From positions 806,001-870,000 of the forward strand of contig JARGXX010000092.1 of assembly GCA_030374765.1 (NCBI GenBank): DNA of 64,000 nt, given 5' to 3'. Positions 11,519 to 21,241 of this stretch are shown in pieces; within the stretch, counting starts at the first letter, position 1; each line of letters begins with the position of its first letter. The position numbers were made by a program, and so were the translations under genes. This DNA is from Agarophyton chilense (lineage: Eukaryota; Rhodophyta; Florideophyceae; Gracilariales; Gracilariaceae). A model generated the notes under the pieces. The model ran no database searches. It was not told the DNA's origin and worked only from the letters and a program-made list of their open reading frames with translations.

Positions 11519-12895
11519 ATGTCTTATTCCTCCGGTTGCAATTCTGTATCTATTCTCGTTCACCCAAACGACCTCCGCGGCGGTAATCGCAACGGCGTGC
11601 GAAAAGAAAATCGCCTAGCGCGACGAAAATGCTTTCGAATGTGGCGCCGTGTCTCAGTGGAAGCCGCACCAGCACTAGTGCGAGATAGGATCTTCTACGC
11701 CGCCGATGAAATGCATGATGCTGAGTTTCTCCCAAGAACGCCCACTGAGTTCATTAAAGGAAGTGCAGACTCGCCCAACGTCGTGCACTCGAACGATGAG
11801 TTCGAAATATCTTTCATTGGTATGAATGTTACGCCGCAAGATACGCTGGCTTGTAACGAAAATGAATTACTTCTCTACAGTCTCGATAATGATTATGAAA
11901 TCCCCCTTTCAACACGGACCCGAAGACATCAATCCGAGAGAAGCATAGAGATGGAGAACGGTTACCTGCGACAAGCAAGATTGAACAACGATTCAAGAGC
12001 TCTTAAGCTTCAAAATTTCAGCTCGCTTAGCTCCAACATTGCATCGGGTCCATCTGTTCATGTCAATGACCTGCCTTTCATTCATTACGACCCGTTGCGA
12101 GATGGTCGAAAACACGGCACCGAGCCCAATTCATACGTAACCATTCCGGCGTCTATGGCATTGTACAAGCAATATAAACGACGAGACGAAGCAGTTGATT
12201 CAAGATATCAGCAGAATGCATCTGTTCGATTCAACTTGTTGGACCTGGACAATATCAACGACGAACAGCTCGACGCTACTTCGAGTATTACACAGCTGGG
12301 TGAATTAGTTGAAATGGGTGCTGTGGCTGTTCCATATGCTGAGTTGATTGCGAACGCATTTCAAGTTGTTGCGGCGATCGGAAAGCGAGGTCTTGAGAAA
12401 TATTCGACTCCAGACCTTGTGTTTTCCGTGGACATCCAGTTCCGCCTGGCTGAAGCAACAAGCACAGATTATCAGGTTGAATGTGATTCGCAAACAAGTG
12501 TATCAATGGCAGCAGCCAATAACATTGGCAACTACTTAAGATACGGGTACTACTTTTTTCTCGAGAAAAGCGTGGATGTCCAACTGTACGCTCAAACCCG
12601 TTCTTCGTCGCAATATGTGCCACTGTTGATGCGAAGAACAGATCTGAGAGGGAAACGGCGTGGCAGAAATGATGTAGAGTACTTTCCGCTGACGAATGTG
12701 AGCTACGTTGTGATGAAAGTTTCTCCGGGTTGCACGCAAAACATCGAGGCACGAAAGACTGAGCTGTTCGCGGAACACAAAAACCGGCTGGATACCGTTC
12801 TGCATGCGAGGAACATTTCTGAGATGCTGACCAAAAGGAAGAAGAAACGGCGAAGTTCCACCATAAGTTCGCCCAAGCGCGCTTTGGTTTATTGA
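11519..12895 (+). CDS. conserved-looking protein of unknown function
   Basis: I do not recognise this 458-residue protein. The frame is open from 11396, but the first ATG is at 11519, which I take as the start. The N-terminal third is Arg- and Asn-rich and low in hydrophobics, with no signal peptide. The most ordered part is about residues 255-420. It contains a helical stretch (GELVEMGAVAVPYAELIANAFQ), then strand-like segments (TPDLVFSVDIQFRLAE, then RYGYYFFLEKSVDVQLYAQT) and a region around FPLTNVSYVVMKVSP that looks like a beta-sandwich. The C-terminus ends in a strongly basic KRKKKRRSS tract, possibly a nuclear localisation signal. Coding quality is good (long, intronless, balanced composition). 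Function is unassigned. Confidence 0.6.
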   Translation: MSYSSGCNSVSILVHPNDLRGGNRNGVRKENRLARRKCFRMWRRVSVEAAPALVRDRIFYAADEMHDAEFLPRTPTEFIKGSADSPNVVHSNDEFEISFIGMNVTPQDTLACNENELLLYSLDNDYEIPLSTRTRRHQSERSIEMENGYLRQARLNNDSRALKLQNFSSLSSNIASGPSVHVNDLPFIHYDPLRDGRKHGTEPNSYVTIPASMALYKQYKRRDEAVDSRYQQNASVRFNLLDLDNINDEQLDATSSITQLGELVEMGAVAVPYAELIANAFQVVAAIGKRGLEKYSTPDLVFSVDIQFRLAEATSTDYQVECDSQTSVSMAAANNIGNYLRYGYYFFLEKSVDVQLYAQTRSSSQYVPLLMRRTDLRGKRRGRNDVEYFPLTNVSYVVMKVSPGCTQNIEARKTELFAEHKNRLDTVLHARNISEMLTKRKKKRRSSTISSPKRALVY

Positions 12896-13339
12896 CATTG
12901 AAGCTGTCACTGTTGAGGTGATGCATTCAAATTAGCCAGCATCCCATTTCCTTTAGACGCTTATCTTTGTCACCAGACCGACTTTTGCTCAGATTTGTGG
13001 GGAGCAATCCCTTCGCATACACGTTCGCAGCTCTCGCAGTTGTTTCATTCACAGCTTGGGAGCTGATTGGCTTACTCATTCCTGTACCATTTGCACAACA
13101 TTTGTGCAGAATTGTGTCTACTACCCAACTCCGTTTACTACTGCTCAGCTTTTGTTCATCACTGCTTAACTTATTCACTACTGCTTAGCTCTGCATCGCC
13201 GCACATACCTACCTACCTTAGTGTGAAACTGATAAAAGCCGCAATGCAACACATTGAATGAAAACACGCAAACCCATCCACCACATGTTATTTGAGCGTG
13301 GTGAAGTATGTACCTCAAGGCCGCACGCCGCACCGTTCC
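12896..13339. other. intergenic spacer
   Basis: This is the convergent spacer between the plus-strand unknown gene and the minus-strand DUF2470-like gene. It contains a repeated ACTGCTTA/ACTACTGCT motif near 13135-13190 and a GCTGATTGGC (CCAAT-type) sequence near 13062. No gene is supported. Confidence 0.4.
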
Positions 13340-13882
13340 CTAAGAGGAATCAAATGCCTCATCGCACAGCGCGGTAAGATGCGCAAGCGCGGCAGTAACA
13401 TCATCGGCACTTTGACACGGCCCCGACGGCCACAGCACGCGCTCCTGCACGCAGACGCAATGCGCTTGCTCGCACGACTCAACGTCCACCGTGAGTCCGG
13501 TGGCGTCCAGCGCGGTGACGCGCACGGCGCTCAGCTGCGAAAGCTCGTCGAAATGACGTCCGAACTTCACCACCAGACGCGCCACGTCGCGCTGCCGCTC
13601 CGCGTTGAGAAAGTCGCACAGGTCCCCCGCCACGCCCGCCACCTCCGCCGTCGTCGCCACCGCGTCTTCACCGCCATTCGCCCGGACGGCCCCGTGACCG
13701 TCGTCGTCTTTGTGGCCGCTGCCGCGCGTGTCGCGCGTGTCGCACGCCACCCAGGCCCGTCTTGCCCACCGCGCCGAGTCCCCCTTCACTACCACCACCA
13801 CGGGCAGTGCCGCGCCGCGCCGCTGTGTACGCGCAAGACGCAGCGGTAAAACGGGCACGAACGCGCCGCCGCGCGTCGTCAT
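13340..13882 (-). CDS. DUF2470-like protein (haem-utilisation/GluBP C-terminal domain type)
   Basis: A 180-residue protein. The frame extends a little further upstream but only to a TTG, so I chose the ATG at 13882. The N-terminal half is Arg-, Ala- and Val-rich and could include a targeting sequence. The C-terminal half, about residues 80-175, follows the DUF2470 pattern: FLNAERQRDVARLVVKF, then VRVTALDATGLTVDV, a short loop, then VLWPSGPCQSADDVTAAL. DUF2470 occurs at the end of HugZ-type haem proteins and of plastid glutamyl-tRNA-reductase-binding protein. The usual N-terminal flavin split barrel is not recognisable here, and the HxNxDH-type motif is degraded, so a role in haem metabolism is only a suggestion. 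The gene is divergent with the BTB gene across a 256-nt shared promoter region. Confidence 0.45.
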   Translation of the reverse strand: MTTRGGAFVPVLPLRLARTQRRGAALPVVVVVKGDSARWARRAWVACDTRDTRGSGHKDDDGHGAVRANGGEDAVATTAEVAGVAGDLCDFLNAERQRDVARLVVKFGRHFDELSQLSAVRVTALDATGLTVDVESCEQAHCVCVQERVLWPSGPCQSADDVTAALAHLTALCDEAFDSS

Positions 13883-14138
13883 GGCGTCACCAAGCAACAA
13901 AACAAACAAGGCAGCAGCAGCGCGCGAGCTCGAGCGCGCGCTGCACCACGTTTTTCCAACCGCATGCGCGTGCTCGGCAATTTATACTGTATGTGTTAGG
14001 GTTATGTACCTTTGTACATACTGTAACTTTACCTTTGTACAATGCAACGCCACCGGCGCTCCATTGGCGCCCGATTCGACGGTGTGATCGCGCAGGAAAG
14101 ACGTCGTCGCTCAGCCTCGCACCCCACCCGCCGTCACC
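13883..14138. promoter_or_regulatory. shared divergent promoter with repeats and a telo-box-like motif
   Basis: A 256-nt region between two oppositely transcribed genes. It contains a TATA-like TTTATACT (13981-13988), a TTAGGGTTA telo-box-like motif (13997-14005), an inverted repeat TATGTAC/GTACATA (14003-14009 and 14014-14020) and an 11-nt direct repeat ACCTTTGTACA (14008-14018 and 14031-14041). These cluster within about 60 nt, which suggests a protein-binding promoter module. Which gene it serves is unknown. Confidence 0.4.
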
Positions 14139-16025
14139 ATGCCCGCCGCGTCACAGCCGTCTTCGTCGTCGCGCTCTGCGCGTCGTCGTCGTCGCCGCGC
14201 CCCCCTCCCCCCCCCCTCGTCCCCGTCTCCGTCCCCTTCTCCGTCCCCGTTGCCGCTTCGCCAGAGAACCACCCCCCTCAGGAGGAGCAGCAGGGTGGCC
14301 GCCGCAGCAGCCGCCGCAGCTGCCACCGCCTCCGCCTCCAACCACCACTCTTTGCACTCGCACTCGTTCTCGCCGTCGCCCGCGTCCCCGTCCCGCCCCG
14401 ACCTGGCCGCGCCCTCATTCCCCTGTGAACTGTCCGAGCGCCCGCAGCACTCCTTTCTCTCCGACCCCTCCAGAGTCACCACAAAGCTCGTGGACGCCCT
14501 TCTCAACAACCGCGTCGGCGTTGCAGACGCTCACATCCACACCAAGGATCTTCTCGTCCCGGTGTCCCGCTCCGTCCTCATCGCCCTCAATTCCTATCTG
14601 GCCGACTACGCTTGCTCCGTTTCCTTCACCGCCCCGCCCGACCCGGACAGTCCCGCCCTCGTCCATGCCAAACCGCTTCCCATCCTCGCCCACCAGCTGC
14701 GCAACGTGCTCGAGTTCGTGTACACCAATGACTGCGCCTTCGTTCGAAACATGCGCTCCTCCATTCTGTGGCGAAAGGACACCGATGTCCCCCCCACCAC
14801 AATCGTCGATATCATCCACCTCGCCCACGCCGCCCACATCTGTCACACCCCGGAGCTCTCCAACTGGTGCGAGAACACCGCCCTGGCCGTTGTGCGCCAC
14901 AAGCCAAACCTCCTGTGCTCGGCCCTCAACACCATCATGAACTGCTCCACCGCAAACGCCCATCACCTTATTGACCTCTGGATGTCTCGAGTCTTCCAGC
15001 AACCCGCCTACTTTCTCGGCAGCGTTTACAACGAAAGCTCTCCGCTCCAGCTGCACCCCACCACGGGCGACTTGCGTACCCCAGTTGTCGATCTCGACGC
15101 CAACACCCTTGCCCGCATTTTGAAGTCGAGACAGGACAATGACGAGTACTACTTCCGCGCCCTGTACTGTTGGGCAACTCGCGGCTACACTGAATTCGTC
15201 AGGGCCGGAGCGCGCTGGAGAAATGCCATCAAGCTCGTCAGTCGCATTGACTTCACAAAGGTCTCCTCCAAGTTTTTGCTCGGCTTTGTTGACTCCTCCG
15301 GCCTCATTTCTGAACAAGACATGCCCGCCATCATCCGCAAGCACCTCGCCGCCAAATCCAATCTCCCACAAAGCTATGGCATGCATCGCTCCAAAGACAG
15401 GCCCCCCAAACGGAAAAACACCGTCAGCGGTCACCACACTGACCATTCTCAAAAGAAACCGCGGCTTGAGCCTGCCCACCGATCGTACCAAACCAGCGCC
15501 GTCAACCAAGCCTCCCCTACCGCCCAATTACACCAATCCAAACCCCCTGCCCATTCGCCGCGCCAACATGCCATACCCGAGAACGCCATCACCCGCGTCC
15601 ATGCTGCATCGCCCATGCCTCGCACTCCGCGTACTCACCGTCAAGTCGCGCCTCCCTCCTCCGTGCACACATTTTCATTAGTCAGTGGTGCCGGTGACGC
15701 CAATCACCAATCCCAAAACAGGGGTCGAGAGCCCCAACCTCCGAGCTACATGCGTTCCCCACCCAATCATCGCTCGCAAGTCGCACCGCAGCCAAACGGT
15801 AGCGCTCTGCACGAACGATCCCCTTGTGCATCTACGCATCGAAACCCCCCGAGGAGCGCCAATTGCATCCTTCCACGTTCCTATGGAGCGAATAGTATCC
15901 AGCGCGGACAAGCACCCACTTCTGCGCTCGCCCAAAGCAACGATGCCTTCAAAGAGGTGAAGGAAGAAGTTGTGGAGGATGTCAAGCCAAAGGTGAAAGA
16001 AGAATATGAACTGCTTCACGTATAG
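14139..16025 (+). CDS. BTB/POZ and BACK-like domain protein
   Basis: A 628-residue protein from an ATG in good context. Residues 1-100 are low-complexity (Ser/Pro/Arg and poly-Ala), encoded by very GC-rich DNA. Residues about 110-245 resemble a BTB/POZ fold, including the typical stretch LRNVLEFVYTNDCAF followed by helices reading DIIHLAHAAHICHTPELSNWCEN. Residues about 250-400 resemble a BACK domain (YYFRALYCWATRGYTEF, then SSKFLLGFVDSSGLISEQDM). The C-terminal 220 residues are disordered, rich in Pro, Ser, His and Gln, and end in an acidic/lysine stretch (KEVKEEVVEDVKPKVKEE) reminiscent of SUMOylation-type motifs. BTB-BACK proteins usually dimerise and act as Cullin-3 substrate adaptors or transcription cofactors. 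The partner is unknown. Confidence 0.6.
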   Translation: MPAASQPSSSSRSARRRRRRAPLPPPSSPSPSPSPSPLPLRQRTTPLRRSSRVAAAAAAAAATASASNHHSLHSHSFSPSPASPSRPDLAAPSFPCELSERPQHSFLSDPSRVTTKLVDALLNNRVGVADAHIHTKDLLVPVSRSVLIALNSYLADYACSVSFTAPPDPDSPALVHAKPLPILAHQLRNVLEFVYTNDCAFVRNMRSSILWRKDTDVPPTTIVDIIHLAHAAHICHTPELSNWCENTALAVVRHKPNLLCSALNTIMNCSTANAHHLIDLWMSRVFQQPAYFLGSVYNESSPLQLHPTTGDLRTPVVDLDANTLARILKSRQDNDEYYFRALYCWATRGYTEFVRAGARWRNAIKLVSRIDFTKVSSKFLLGFVDSSGLISEQDMPAIIRKHLAAKSNLPQSYGMHRSKDRPPKRKNTVSGHHTDHSQKKPRLEPAHRSYQTSAVNQASPTAQLHQSKPPAHSPRQHAIPENAITRVHAASPMPRTPRTHRQVAPPSSVHTFSLVSGAGDANHQSQNRGREPQPPSYMRSPPNHRSQVAPQPNGSALHERSPCASTHRNPPRSANCILPRSYGANSIQRGQAPTSALAQSNDAFKEVKEEVVEDVKPKVKEEYELLHV

Positions 16026-19000
16026 TCTGCACGAGTCCACTTTTGTCAGCTTCAAACGCAGCATAGTGATGGTTAGGCATACACAGTGCCTTTTGGACCC
16101 ATAGGTTTTTATTGTCGAATGAATGGAAAGCTCAGAACATACTACGAAGTTAAAAGCTTCCGAAATCTGTCGGCGCATTGACGATGTACGTCATTTTCTA
16201 TCTGGAATCTAAGGAAGTGGGTCGAGAAATCAAATTCGTAATGCAGGCTCAGTAAAGATGCGACAGTCAACAATAAAGCATTCTTCAATTGGTTTACTGC
16301 AATTCCGCCTTCGCCTTAAAACCCGCTCTTGAGCTTGGACTTGGATGCCGCACACATGGAAAGAAAAAGTCTTCAATAATCTCTCTGGAAATCTGTCCTT
16401 AGTAGGCTTTCTGCGTTTGCATTGCTAGAGTTCCTGGCTGAAATCTATTCTATTCATCGATGGGTCGATGAGAACTACAGGACTCGGGTGGTGAGCTATG
16501 TTATGGTTTTATGGTATCGACGACTATCCAGCGGAGGAATGTGTCTTGCATGATCCGGATTGTAATTTTGCTGTAATTCTCTTTGCACGGCATCCCGGTA
16601 AACTGTCGATTATCTACCTCATATGCAAATAAGCTCTCAACGCCTTCTAGTCCTCGGTAATTTCAGCAAATCGCAACTTCTTCTGCAGACCGATCACTTG
16701 CATAGTGGTGTCTGGATCACACTAGTCCATTCCTTATTCACCATGGCCAGGAGCGGGGGCTCAAACACCTTTCTCTCTAAACGAACTGCAGGTGGCGCAC
16801 TGTATCCTCGTTCAGTACGGGCGCGTACATCCTGTATGGTACCAGATGGAAGAACGTAGCATGGAACCTGTAACCCGGCCAAAATCTGAACCTTTATTAA
16901 ATATGCATTCGGGTTTTGTTCCAGGTCGGTGTCCACAATGTGCGGCTTTGAAAGTAGACAGCCAACGGTGATCGTCTTGCCGTGGATATTGTAGGAGGGA
17001 ATACACTGGAGTGGTTGTGTGACGAACAGCTACTGATAATAAGCGCGTCGTTTCGGTTGCACAGCGAAGCTACCTTATGGTGTTCGCTTTCGCTATTGGG
17101 TCGAGCGGCATTGCGGGCGTAAATGCGTCGGACTTGTTGATAGATAACTTCTCCTTTTCCTTACCCTGCCCCTATCAAGGCCTTGATCATACTTCATTTT
17201 CTGTTGTATTGCTTCATTGTGGGCAAGAAGGCTTCCATTCTTAATTGAATAATGAACGCTCAAGAAATCTGTCAGCCAAGACAGCTGAAATCTTCTCTGA
17301 TCGTTTTTGACTCGAAACATTGTCTTTGTGCAAGTGTGAGTGGTGATATCCGGCGGTATACATCAGACGTGAGCGGACAAATGTTGCTGCTGAACGAAAG
17401 CAGTTGGGCTGCGCAGGTTGTCTTCTCTACACGATTGTGGATGTCTGAATTGTAATTTGAAATCCGGAAAGCACAAGATGCCGTAACAAAAACGGAGAGA
17501 ATGGCTTGGGGTGTACGTTGCATTACTTTTGCTTTTGTCGTAGAGATTCAAACAGTTTAATTTCGCCAGTGGGGGTTTCCATCTCACTCAGTAGACTTTA
17601 ACTGGAACAGAATAAAGTTCATACATGTAGATCGTTTGTCATTGATCATGGGCAGCCTTCGGTACGTTCTGGATCGTTGCAATCTAGACAATGCCACACC
17701 AAATCTGTCTCTCAATCGAAACCTATACTGACGACGCTATTCTCCGTTCAAGAAGGCTTGGTTTCATGAAAAGATTAGAGTCAGGACATACTTTCAAAAC
17801 TTTGAACTTGAGTGGAGCAGGTTGGTTTATTGGTCATGGGAAGGAATTGGCGAAACCATCGACGCCTTTCCTTAGATCGGGGGCAACAGCGTTTAACTCG
17901 ATATACTTGTGCTCGCGTTGCAATCTTCTCATTCCATTGGCCCGGCGACTAGCCTTGCTTCCTGTTCTGAACCACAATTCAAATTACGGTCACTTTCAAT
18001 AGAAAAGCAACAAATGTTGAGGCTTGTCTGTCGGCAAGACTTGTCGGTTACATTAGCTAGCATCTGGATCTTCGGAGGTTGCGCTAGGAAGAAATCTGGA
18101 TGCGTCGATATAGGCGAAACTCGGCGTGATGAACAACGCAGGAGTGCGTCAATGTACACTTTGCCTTATCGCAGTGCAAAAATTGAGGTGTTCCTTTGCA
18201 AATGTCAGGAATCTTTTACTAGGAGATAAGTGAGGGACGCATTTGCGAACCACTATTGGGATTACATTGCTCAGTCATAAGTAGCCATTTTGACCCGGGA
18301 GGTCATTAAACTCGTTCAAACAATCGGTCAGCTTGCCCGTCGCCCTTGTGGACCTGGGTGGTACGTCATGAAAAGACCCCCGTCTAGCTGCACGAACACA
18401 GGTGCTCACGAACCTGTCGTCGGAAGAAGATCCAACCGCCGTTTTCCCTGACTTTTTTCCCTCGAAGGAAGAGCTCCAATGGAGCCTCTGGACAGGGTTG
18501 TTTCCAGGCGGTTTCAAGGAGAAACTCCGCTTGGGTCGGATGAAGATGCAGTTTACGCGCTGGTTCTTTTGCCCGACTTCGCCGATTGTATGAAGGTTGG
18601 GTAGAAGGACGTCGTCAACGGTTTTTCTGGCTGCAAACGTGGTACATGCGAAGCGCCTTGTCGTGGTGTGCCCCTTAGCCGACGATCTCTAGAGGTTGAA
18701 TAAAGGGATATATGAAAAGGTGAAGGCCAAAGTCGTCGGTGACGAAACGCTTCTGCGGTCGAGAACAACTCTAGAAAGGTAGTGCGTTCTTCAACGCACT
18801 CATATAGCAGCCTAGTGAGAGTAACACGGCTATATATATGTAGTGGGCGGCTGCAGTGTAGAAGAAAGTGCTACAAGTTGTTGGGGGTCCTTAGCAAGCC
18901 CCACACGATACGAATTAACGTTCGTGCTCACATAAAGAGAGAGAGAGAGAGAGAGAGAAGTAGCCATTTCGCTTCTAAAGCATGTCGTAAATCTCCAAAG

Positions 19001-20881
19001 AGAGTCAAAACCGTAGGCAATCATTGAAGAATATATTGCAAATCTGTCTCAAAAGAAATAGACAAAAAGGTCCCTCATAAATAATCTTAGGATGATTTGA
19101 AGCCATCATATCTCAGAAACCTAAAAGGGGTTATCCGTCCAGTTGCTTTTGGGAGTAACAACAAAAACACGTGAATTCGCGCTTCATTATTGTCAGCTTT
19201 AACCTCAAACAAGAATCGCTAGAAATAGAGCCCTACTAGTGTACCAGAATATAATGTGAGGGGTGTAAATATGTTACATTATGGGGCATTTCCGAACTAC
19301 CAGGCTCTCTAATATGTATTTCCTCCACCGAGAATAAAGCTGAAGAAGTAAACAATACACAACTTGAATTGAATGTTGGATGATACCGTTGGCACAGCAG
19401 AAGAGAAGAGTTAAATCATATGCTAGACTATGAGTATGACATTTTTTGTGCGATGACAACTGCAATTATATCTCTCTCTTTCTGAACACATTGGCTTCAT
19501 TTCAATGTAGTATACGTTTCCCTTCAAAGAAACGTGCGCTCATCAGAAAGGCCAACACCAAACACAGTTCTAAAACGGGACCGGTATTGCGCAGGAATAT
19601 TTAGTAAATAAATGTTTCATTGATTTTGTCTCACAGTCGACGATTCGCTCTTGAGGGAGTCACGTTAGGTAGAATATCTTAGTGCTTTAAAAAATGGAGT
19701 GAGCAATCTGGATGATTGCAATGCTCCGAGTGCCCAAAATGGAGAAATCACAAGGTCACAAAAGTTTTGTTGAGCATTTCCACGCAAGAACATGCGAAAG
19801 CTTCAGATAGTGTATCAAAGAGCTCAGCATGATCTTCTTAGGAATGCCACTCATAAAAGAACTTAGAACAACCGTAGTGTTCTTCAGTTGCTTTGAAAAT
19901 CCTTTGTGCCTTTCTCCTGAATGTCCAAACTAGAATAGTGCACAGTTCAGCTTCAAAATTCTTTGAAACACACTTTGGCACCTTTCAGGTCAGCTCTTTT
20001 TAAGACAGCTTCGATTTCATGATTTAACGAATGAGGCGAAAATTTATTCAAAGCAGGAGCAGGCCGCAGCTAATATCGCTTGCTTCTTTGGGCTTGGGCT
20101 GATGTATTGCACCAAATCAGTCATCAAAGTGAGCTGGAACTATGGAAATTGCTGAAGACGTTTTGAGCCACGTCTGTAACCTAAATTGCGAAACATATTG
20201 CTTCCCCTGCCCGCTCTGCCAGGCGATTCTGAAAAGATGTCGGAATTCGTTATGATCCACGTCATTCTGTTTCGTGGAAGAGTGTGAAAGAGGCTTGAAA
20301 ATATTTTGGTTCTTTCGAAGGACGACTTCACGTCTGCGGCGATCATCAAAACAAAGACATAATGTACATCCCGAAACGGGCACTTGTTTAGAAGACTTTT
20401 TCGTATTATCTCTCGGGGCTTAACTTGAACAAAAGTGTAACGTCTGCCCTTCCTTATTCGGATTCCTCTCTAAGAAATTGTTTGGAGACTGAGGCAAATG
20501 GGAAGTACGTGTGCTGTTCAGATGCACACTGAAACAGTTGCAATGTTCTCCTAGTTATCACATTTTAATACAACTGTGGGAAGCAGCTAAGCAATAACAC
20601 TAAATGGAAAGAGAGGGAGAAATTAGAAGAACAGCATGCGTGCTCCTTCACGAGCTCCGCACTGTTTGCGGTTGAATTACTGTGTCCAGGATGCAAAACG
20701 ACCCCAACTGCCTGATGAGGCGATGGAATGAATCAGAAGTCTGCATCCACGACATTGAATGACTGACCATGCATTGTCTCACAACGCCGTACAAGAAGAA
20801 ATGCCAACTACTTTGCCACCACAGGAAATCGACATGCCACGAGTGTGCAGTACCCCTATGTATTTCGACCAAAGCCACTAG
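16026..20881. other. long gene-free spacer
   Basis: About 4.9 kb with no supported gene. Open frames are short and overlapping, and composition becomes AT-richer between about 19.0 and 20.6 kb. A GA dinucleotide microsatellite of about 11 units lies at 18937-18958. No RNA gene was recognised. Confidence 0.5.
18937..18958. repeat. GA microsatellite
   Basis: Uninterrupted GA dinucleotide run of about 22 nt in a gene-free spacer. Confidence 0.9.
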
Positions 20882-21241
20882 TTACTTCTTTTTGGAACTG
20901 GAGGAGGACGTTTCACCAGAGTTTCCATTCGAGGGCTTCGACGTTGAGGGCTTCGACGTTGAGGGCTTCGACGTTGAGGGCTTCGACGTTGAGGGCTTCG
21001 ACGTTGAGGGCTTCGACGTTGAGGGCTTCGATGTTGAGGGCTTCGATGTTGAGGGCTTCGACGTTGATGTGCAGGATGACGAACTACCAGAAGGCTTTGG
21101 AGTTTCGGCCGGAGCTTTGGGGGCAGATTTTAAGCCAGCAAAGTTCTTTGAATGATAACACGAAGTCCTTCCACAGTCCTCCCATACTTTTCGTTTTACT
21201 TTTCCATCATCAGGATCGGTGTAAGTGAGCATGAAACACAT
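20882..21241 (-). CDS. small STSKP pentapeptide-repeat protein
   Basis: A 119-residue product. The first 40 residues look like ordinary coding sequence with three Cys (KRKVWEDCGRTSCYHSKNF). A Pro/Lys/Ser linker follows, then nine or more exact copies of Ser-Thr-Ser-Lys-Pro, then a Ser-rich tail ending in KKK. The opposite strand is also open (EGFDV repeats), but the Cys-containing head and a TATA-like CTTAAATATC about 100 nt upstream (21350-21341) favour this strand. The start at 21241 is the first ATG after an upstream in-frame stop. No signal peptide is visible, which is odd for a Ser/Thr/Pro-rich repeat protein of cell-wall type; a missing upstream exon is possible. Function is unknown. 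Confidence 0.45.
   Translation of the reverse strand: MCFMLTYTDPDDGKVKRKVWEDCGRTSCYHSKNFAGLKSAPKAPAETPKPSGSSSSCTSTSKPSTSKPSTSKPSTSKPSTSKPSTSKPSTSKPSTSKPSTSKPSNGNSGETSSSSSKKK
20931..21065. repeat. nine tandem 15-bp coding repeats
   Basis: Unit GAGGGCTTCGACGTT repeated nine times. The only variation seen is C/T at one position (GAC/GAT), which is synonymous on both strands. Near-identity implies recent expansion or homogenisation. Confidence 0.9.

Noticed and set aside
13762..14940. Long Arg/Pro/Ser-rich plus-strand frame over the divergent promoter and BTB gene
   Set aside because: It is a GC-rich shadow of the BTB gene and promoter; composition is repetitive and no domain is present.
14415..15527. 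370-codon minus-strand frame opposite the BTB gene
   Set aside because: Gly/Val-rich antisense shadow. The plus strand has the BTB/BACK pattern.
20769..21155. Plus-strand frame with EGFDV repeats
   Set aside because: The opposite strand has a better head sequence with Cys residues and a TATA-like site, and the plus frame has no convincing N-terminus. Not fully excluded.
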